Shown here in pieces: positions 58,676 through 64,000 of a DNA stretch of 64,000 nt. The stretch is from Jaltomata sinuosa (Eukaryota > Streptophyta > Magnoliopsida > Solanales > Solanaceae): positions 1,116,001 through 1,180,000 of the forward strand of contig QJPP01000277.1 of assembly GCA_003996215.1 (NCBI GenBank), read 5' to 3'. Below the pieces are notes generated by a model. It was not told where the DNA came from and ran no database searches. It was given only the letters and a program-made list of their open reading frames with translations. The first letter of the stretch is position 1, and each line of letters opens with the position of its first letter. The position numbers were made by a program, and so were the translations under genes.

Positions 58676-61600
58676 TATGATGACCATTCCAGTCATCTTT
58701 GTATTTACACATTCATTGTACTATTAGATCTTTCCTGTAGCGGGCTCAAGTCATTTATGGCTTGCTGGGATTGGTAGTTCGGTGCCCTGGTCGTTCATTT
58801 GGTTGTTTTGGTCGTTTGCCTATTTTAGAGCCTTAACTTAGAATATCATTGAATTTAGTCAACATTCTTAGCTAACGTGCTCAGAATCGAATTCTGACAA
58901 TTTTGTTAGCTCTGGAGTGTGGATTTTGGTCTACATGGGCTCTTGGTCGAGATCTGGAGCTTTCGGTTTTATTTTGACTCGGTTTTTGTGTTTTAGCCAA
59001 GTTGAACTTGAAAGTTTGACTTTTGTCAACATTCGGAGAAGACGGCCTTGGATGGAAATTCGAACAGCGCTATTAGCTCTGGAATGTTGACTTTGGTCTA
59101 GAGGGACCTTTGGTTCGGGTCCCGAGGCTTCCAGACTTATTTTAGGTCTTGGTGTTCCATTTTGGAAAGATAGGCTTAAAGTTGGTTCTTGGGCGTGGGG
59201 CCCACTTTTTGTACTATCGACCTCTGTTGGGATTTTTGTCAATTCCATTAAGTCCAGAATGCTTTTTATAGTCGAATAACTCTATTCGTTTATGTTCTTG
59301 GGACCCCGAGTGTGTTCCCGAGGGTCCGTCGGAGTAGTTTTTTTGTTGGGCATTGTTGTTGGCAGCTAGTGCTGTCATGGTATCAACTTAGCCTTCCCGT
59401 TCGCGGTGGCCAGCCGCATTTGCATAGGCATATTCCAGCTGCCCACACAGCTTGGCCTTTGCATTCGCGGTGGTCGACCGCATTCACGTAGGCTTGTGCA
59501 GCCGCCTAGGAAATTGTTCATCACAGACGTGATGGCTGGCCACGTTCGCGAAGGGCTTGTCCAGCAGCATTTTAAGCTGGCCATTACATTTTCCAGCCTT
59601 ATAATCTCCATCTTCCTTCAACTCTAGACCCCCAAACTCTCTCTAAAACATTCCAAATCAGTTCCAAGCTTGAGGAAAATTGTGGTCCTTCTATAATTCG
59701 TTGTTCCTCGTGAATTCGTAAGCCTTCTTCCCTCCTTTGCGTTATTTTATTTCTTCAAAAACTCACCATTGTTGCCATCCTCCTCAAGATCGAAATTTTT
59801 ATTGTAGATTCTGTTCCGGGTGAAGTGCATGCTTTGCAGGTTTGTTCCTAATAACATTCTCGGCTTGATTCTTCCATTTGGGTAAGTGATTCTTGCCAAT
59901 TTCTGATTTTCATTCCATAAATTCCACTGTTGGGTTCCTAGCTTTAGGGTCTATTTTTAGCTCGAATTTATTGCCCAAAATCCTTGATTTTCCAGGCATG
60001 TACTCCCATGGTCATGGTGATTATAATGTGAGTTTTCATTTTCGGTTTCAGGCTGCAGGGCCCAAGGGCCCGCCGGTGACCAAAATTTTGACCCGACTAC
60101 AATTTTAGCATTATGGGTATCATTAGACTCGTTTTAATATTTTATTCATGTTCTTGATAGTTTGATCATCATTCGAGTTTTCTCAGAGTGATTCAGGCTT
60201 GGAATTCATTGTCCCAGCAGCTTGCCGTCGGACAACAGGTAGGTTACGGTCTAAACTCCCTAGTCTTTTCATATATCCGACAAAATTTTACTAGCTGGCA
60301 TCCTTTGGTTGGGTTATTAGGTTGGTACCACAGACCTTGACCGTTTTACATGTTTCGCCTCATTTCTTTACTCCGTTGTGTGTTGTATTCTCTGTAGCTC
60401 ATATTATCACACTTATGGTCTTGTGTGGCCTTATTTTTACTCTGGACCAGAAATGGTGGGCTATTTGGGGGTGCTCGTGAGTTTTGGGCATAATTATCGT
60501 GATATTATACTGGCTATCTGTGTTGTAAAGCGATTGGAGCTTGTGAAAGGGCCGATAGGTTGATTGTGAGCTACTGGGTGGCTATTTGTGTGCAATCATA
60601 TAATTTCCATGCATCTAAAAGGTTTTATCCATGCTTTACTATGGTTTTGGCTTCGGGCCTACTTGAACTGATTTTCTAAACTTTGCATGGCCCTGGGGGC
60701 CCGTTTTCGATGGATATGGATTGGAAATTGTTTGAATTAACATGTGGATTTTCTTGGGGTAAAAGAAATTAAATTATGATTTCTATCACCAGTTTTACTA
60801 TTAACGGTAGACTCGACAAGGTCGGGGTGCTAGTTTAGTTTTCTTACTGATTTGGTATGACTTTATCCTCGGTCGAACCGAGCACCTGAGATGGCTTTCT
60901 ACTATTTTAGACTTGGTTATGCCCGGGCACCCCTAGAAGGGTTTTTGAGGCATTTTCCCACTAATTTAGTCCTGGACAGGGTCTGGGCATGCATATTCGA
61001 TATTGGGTTTCTAGATTGAACCCGGACTTGCTTCCGGATGACATGTTTCAATACTAAGTTTTAGTATGGGGTCTGGGACCTCCATAGACCTTGTCATTCT
61101 GAACTTGGGGCATAGGGTTGCGTGTGCCGGAGGGAAGGTATATGGCAGTATAGAGGTATACGGGCAGTGTCCTTTCATGAAACCTACCTGCTAGGCCCGA
61201 TCGGCACCGGACCCTCTACATACAGAGTTACCATTTCACCCTGAGATCTTCATGCATCATATCATTCATTGTTTAAGATTCCACCCTTGTTTGTTGTTTG
61301 TTGAGTGTACGCTCCAGTTGTATGGGCGGCCGGAGGGTTTGTGTTCACTTTTTTGCATTCGTCGGTCGTATGGGCGGCCGAGGGACTTTAGGTAGACTCA
61401 TGTTACTTCATCACAGTGTTATCCCCTGCTACGGTTATAATTATGAGATTATTTACTGCTAGGTTGTTAGTTTTTGGATTTGAGATTGATATGATTAGTT
61501 TGTTATTGATTCCTGTTTTCCGAGCATATCTATCTTTACTCTTCTCTCCCTTCTCTTATACTTGAGGTTACCGGTATATCGTCTATTTCTAAAACTTATT

Positions 61601-61978
61601 ATGTACATGTTGTTCTTGCAAGTATCCCAGGTGCGCCATTTCTTACTTTCACCTGTGCCTGTTGCATATATATTTTACTTGCTAGCCTTGTATGAGACAT
61701 TTGTGTATATATTTTTTTGGTTGCTTCGTACTCCTTATATGTAGTTCTGGCTCTATACTATGATACCAGGTTTTTGGTTTGGTTTAGCTTTCACATATAT
61801 GTATGTACTCCTGTTATCTATTCTCTTTATATTGTTCTGTTGATTCCGCTTATTAAACTATTTCTTCTACTAAGATTGTTAGATAGTAGCCCATTACTGA
61901 CCGTTCCGGGCTACGGGGATTGGGTCTCCTATTGGGGGATTGTAGGTGCCATAATGACCGAGAAATCGGATCGTGACA
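58676..61978 (+). repeat. 3' LTR of I (about 3.3 kb)
   Basis: It starts TATGATGACC (TG decayed to TA) and ends ggatcgtgaca. It is shorter than the 5' LTR because about 330 bases are missing at 61693, where tagccttgtatg joins agacatttgtg. Otherwise it is collinear with 49830-53449. Confidence 0.93.
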
Positions 61979-61983
61979 GTTCT
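61979..61983 (+). repeat. Target site duplication of I, right copy
   Basis: GTTCT directly after gtgaca. It matches 49825-49829. Confidence 0.93.
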
Positions 61984-63780
61984 ACTTTCTCATATGTATC
62001 TGATAGTTTTGCTAAAGGGTTTGACATGAGTTGTGAGTTTCTTGATTATCCTGTTAATGTGTCTACCCCAGTGGGTAATTCTTTGGTTGTGTATAAATTT
62101 TTTTGGTGCTCGTCTTGTTATATTTGTAGGGCAAAAGACATTGGTTGACTTAGTGATTCTAGGCATAGTGGATTTCAACTTTATCCTAGGAATGAGTTGG
62201 TTTTCTCTGCGCCATGTTATATTAGACTGTCATGCTAAGACAGTGACTAAGGCTATACCTGGGTTAGATAGACTGAAGTGGGAGGGTAACTATGGTCCTA
62301 TCCCTATGAAGTTTGTGCCCTTTATTCAAGCTTAGAGTTTGATAGAAAGGGGGTTTTTGGATTTCTTGACTCATCTTTGGGACACTAGAACAAAGGTTCT
62401 AGCTATCGAGTCAGTTCATGTGGTGTGTGATTTCTAATAGGTATTTCCTGTGGATTTTCCTAGCATATCGCCCGATTGAGATTTTGATGTTTGTATCGAC
62501 TTAGATCCAAATACGTGCCCCATTTTTATTCCCCCTAATACAATGGCGTCAGCTGAGTTGAGAGAGATTAACGCTCAGCTATAGGAGTAGTTGAGTAAAG
62601 GATTCATCCATTTGAGTGCCTCCTAATGGGGTGCTCTAGTATTGTTTGTTAAGAAGAAGGATACTAGTCTACGTATGTGCATAGACTACCAGTAGTTGAA
62701 TAAACTTATGATCGATAACCAATATCCACTCCCTTGTATAAATGACTTGTTTGACCAGTTGCTAGGTGCACCAATATTTTCTAATATTGATCTGAGGTCT
62801 AGATACCATCAGTTAAAAATTTGGTCTTCTGATATTCCTATGACTATTTTCTGGACTAGGTACGGTCACTATGAGTTCTTTATGATATCTTTTGGGCTGA
62901 GTAATGCCTCATCTACTTTTATGAGTTTGATGAATAGGATATTTAAGACCTATCTAGACTCATTCATTATTGTGTTCATCTATGATATCCTAGTGTATTT
63001 TAAGAGTGATGAGGATCATGAAAATCATCTCAGGATTGTGTTTGGCTTGTTGAAAAAGAAGGAGCTATATGTGAAATTCTCAATTGTAAATTCTCATTGT
63101 GTTTTGTGTTCTTTTTAGGTCATGTGGTTTCAAAAGAGGGGGTGATGGTAAACACGCAGAAATTTGAGGTAGTTAAGAATTGGGCTAGGCGCACTTCAGT
63201 TATCGACATTCATAGCTTCATGGGGTTAGCTAGCTACTATCATAAATTTGTGAAGGGATTTGCATCCATTGCTACCTATTTGACCCGCTTCACTAAGAAA
63301 GATGTACCATTCATTTGGTCGGATGAATATGAGGAGAGCTTCCAAAAGCTCAAGATTTTTTTGACTACTGCTCCAATTCTTGCCTTATTGGTAGAAGGTG
63401 AGGATTTTACTGTGTTGTGTGATACCTCACAGTCTAGTTTAGGTGTTGTATTAATGTAGGAGATTAATGTTATAGTTTATTCTTCGAGGAAACCAAAGGT
63501 GTATGAGAAGAACTATCATACTCATGACTTGGAGTTGGCTGCAGTGGTCTTTTCTCTCAAGATCTGGAGACATTATTTGTATGGGGTGTGTTTTAAAGTG
63601 TTCATAGACCACCATAGCTTGTAATATCTTTTCACTCAGAAAGACTTGAACTTAAGGTAGAGAAGGTGGATAGAGTTTCTCAAAGATTATGACAATACGA
63701 TTCTATACCATCCAAGTAAGGCTAATGTAGTAGCCTATGCACTGAGTGGAAAGACTGAGAGTATGGGTAGCTGGCCTATT
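61984..63780 (+). pseudogene. Protease, reverse transcriptase and RNase H of G, continued
   Basis: It resumes with the Thr after DPSS (TFSYVSDSF), in frame with 49829. The protease body then shifts frame at about 62090-62120 and reads VDFNFILGMSWF up to 62200. The linker and reverse transcriptase start ([27 protein letters not shown]) have stops at 62581, 62587 and 62692. The open piece 62696-63118 has [13 protein letters not shown], but the catalytic motif is FIYD (GAT to TAT at 62981-62983). The connection and RNase H run 63097-63459 and on to about 63755 ([32 protein letters not shown]), with stops at 63457 and 63622. Confidence 0.85.
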
Positions 63781-64000
63781 TGAAAGCTATTAGGCATTTG
63801 TTAGCTAGATAACTTCAGACTCTGGCTAATAGTTTCATAAGACTGGAAGTTTCTGAATGTAGTGGATTGTTGGCATGTATCGAGGCAAGGTCCTCATTTC
63901 TTGATCAGATTAAGGGTAAGCAATTTGATGATATTAAATTGAATAAAATTCATGACAAGGTGTTGCATAATGAGGCCAAGGAGACCATGATTGATAATAA
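63781..64000 (+). pseudogene. Linker towards integrase of G, cut by window edge
   Basis: It reads YLKAIRHLL, then QTLANSFIRLEVSE and SFLDQIKGKQFDDIKL, the usual linker between RNase H and integrase, with a frameshift near 63780. The integrase itself lies right of the window. Confidence 0.65.

Larger units (their letters stand above)
49830..61978 (+). mobile_element. Tekay/Del-like chromovirus I, structurally complete
   Basis: It has two LTRs (49830-53449, 58676-61978), primer site, gag, protease, reverse transcriptase, RNase H, integrase with chromodomain-like tail, and a gaggacgaaag stretch before the 3' LTR, all in the usual order, with a perfect GTTCT target duplication. About 12.1 kb. 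Coding parts have stops and a reverse transcriptase active-site change, so it is not autonomous. The LTRs differ by many substitutions, a 20-bp duplication (5' LTR only) and a deletion of about 330 bp (3' LTR only), so the insertion is old. Confidence 0.95.
47165..64000 (+). mobile_element. Chromovirus G, split by element I, runs off the window
   Basis: The pieces are partial 5' LTR, primer site 48045-48056, gag to 49829, then protease, reverse transcriptase, RNase H and start of integrase from 61979 to the right edge. Element I with a perfect GTTCT duplication separates the two halves, and the protein reading joins in frame across it. The left end of the LTR is unclear. Confidence 0.8.

Overview
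This window is plant heterochromatin built almost wholly from decayed retrotransposons nested in one another. I see no host gene, tRNA, rRNA or CRISPR array. The evidence for a plant is the set of Ty3/gypsy lineages. There are Athila-like gag and protease with a DLGA active site. There are also chromoviruses of the Tekay/Del kind, with a chromodomain-like integrase tail, a tRNA-Met primer site (TGGTATCAGAGC-like) directly after each 5' LTR, and LTRs of up to 3.6 kb starting TGTRATGACCC. The families look like those of Solanaceae with large genomes (pepper, tobacco, potato). That placement is inference from memory of family appearance, not a search.

Layout, left to right. (A) 1-4928, plus strand: Athila-like remnant with gag, protease, long 3' region and 3' LTR but no reverse transcriptase or integrase. 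(B) 4929-6485, minus strand: a second Athila-like gag piece. (D) 6548-11643, plus: chromovirus pol and 3' LTR, missing its 5' half. Then 11644-12718: an unassigned piece, a doubtful CACTA-like DNA transposon end, and a LINE reverse transcriptase fragment on the minus strand. (E) 12728-17528, minus: chromovirus LTR remnant plus pol, cut in the reverse transcriptase. (F) 17530-47090, plus: a chromovirus split by two insertions, namely element C (17936-32512, plus) in its 5' LTR and element J (37416-46692, minus) in its integrase. C itself carries a minus-strand solo LTR H (26081-29290) inside its 3' LTR, with a perfect TGGAA target duplication. (G) 47165-64000, plus: another chromovirus, split by a complete two-LTR element I (49830-61978) at the protease active-site codons, with a perfect GTTCT duplication. 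G runs off the right edge.

Nothing here works as a functioning gene set. Every coding region has stops or frameshifts, and many stops lie where Gln, Arg or Trp is expected (CAG/CAA to TAG/TAA, CGA to TGA, TGG to TAG), as expected from decay of methylated cytosines. Three of five recognisable reverse transcriptases keep the FIDD catalytic motif (D, F, J), and C keeps a weaker IDD. I (FIDN) and G (FIYD) have lost it. Element I keeps an intact protease DPGST and integrase D,D(35)E spacing. The regulatory features worth attention are inside LTRs: a 22-bp perfect palindrome centred on a G-box just upstream of a TATA stretch in solo LTR H, and GC-rich subrepeats upstream of the presumed promoters in C and I.

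I found no previously undescribed system. The most informative content is the insertion order (H after C after F; J after F; I after G), the chimeric and antisense junctions, and differences between paired LTRs that look like inter-element recombination.
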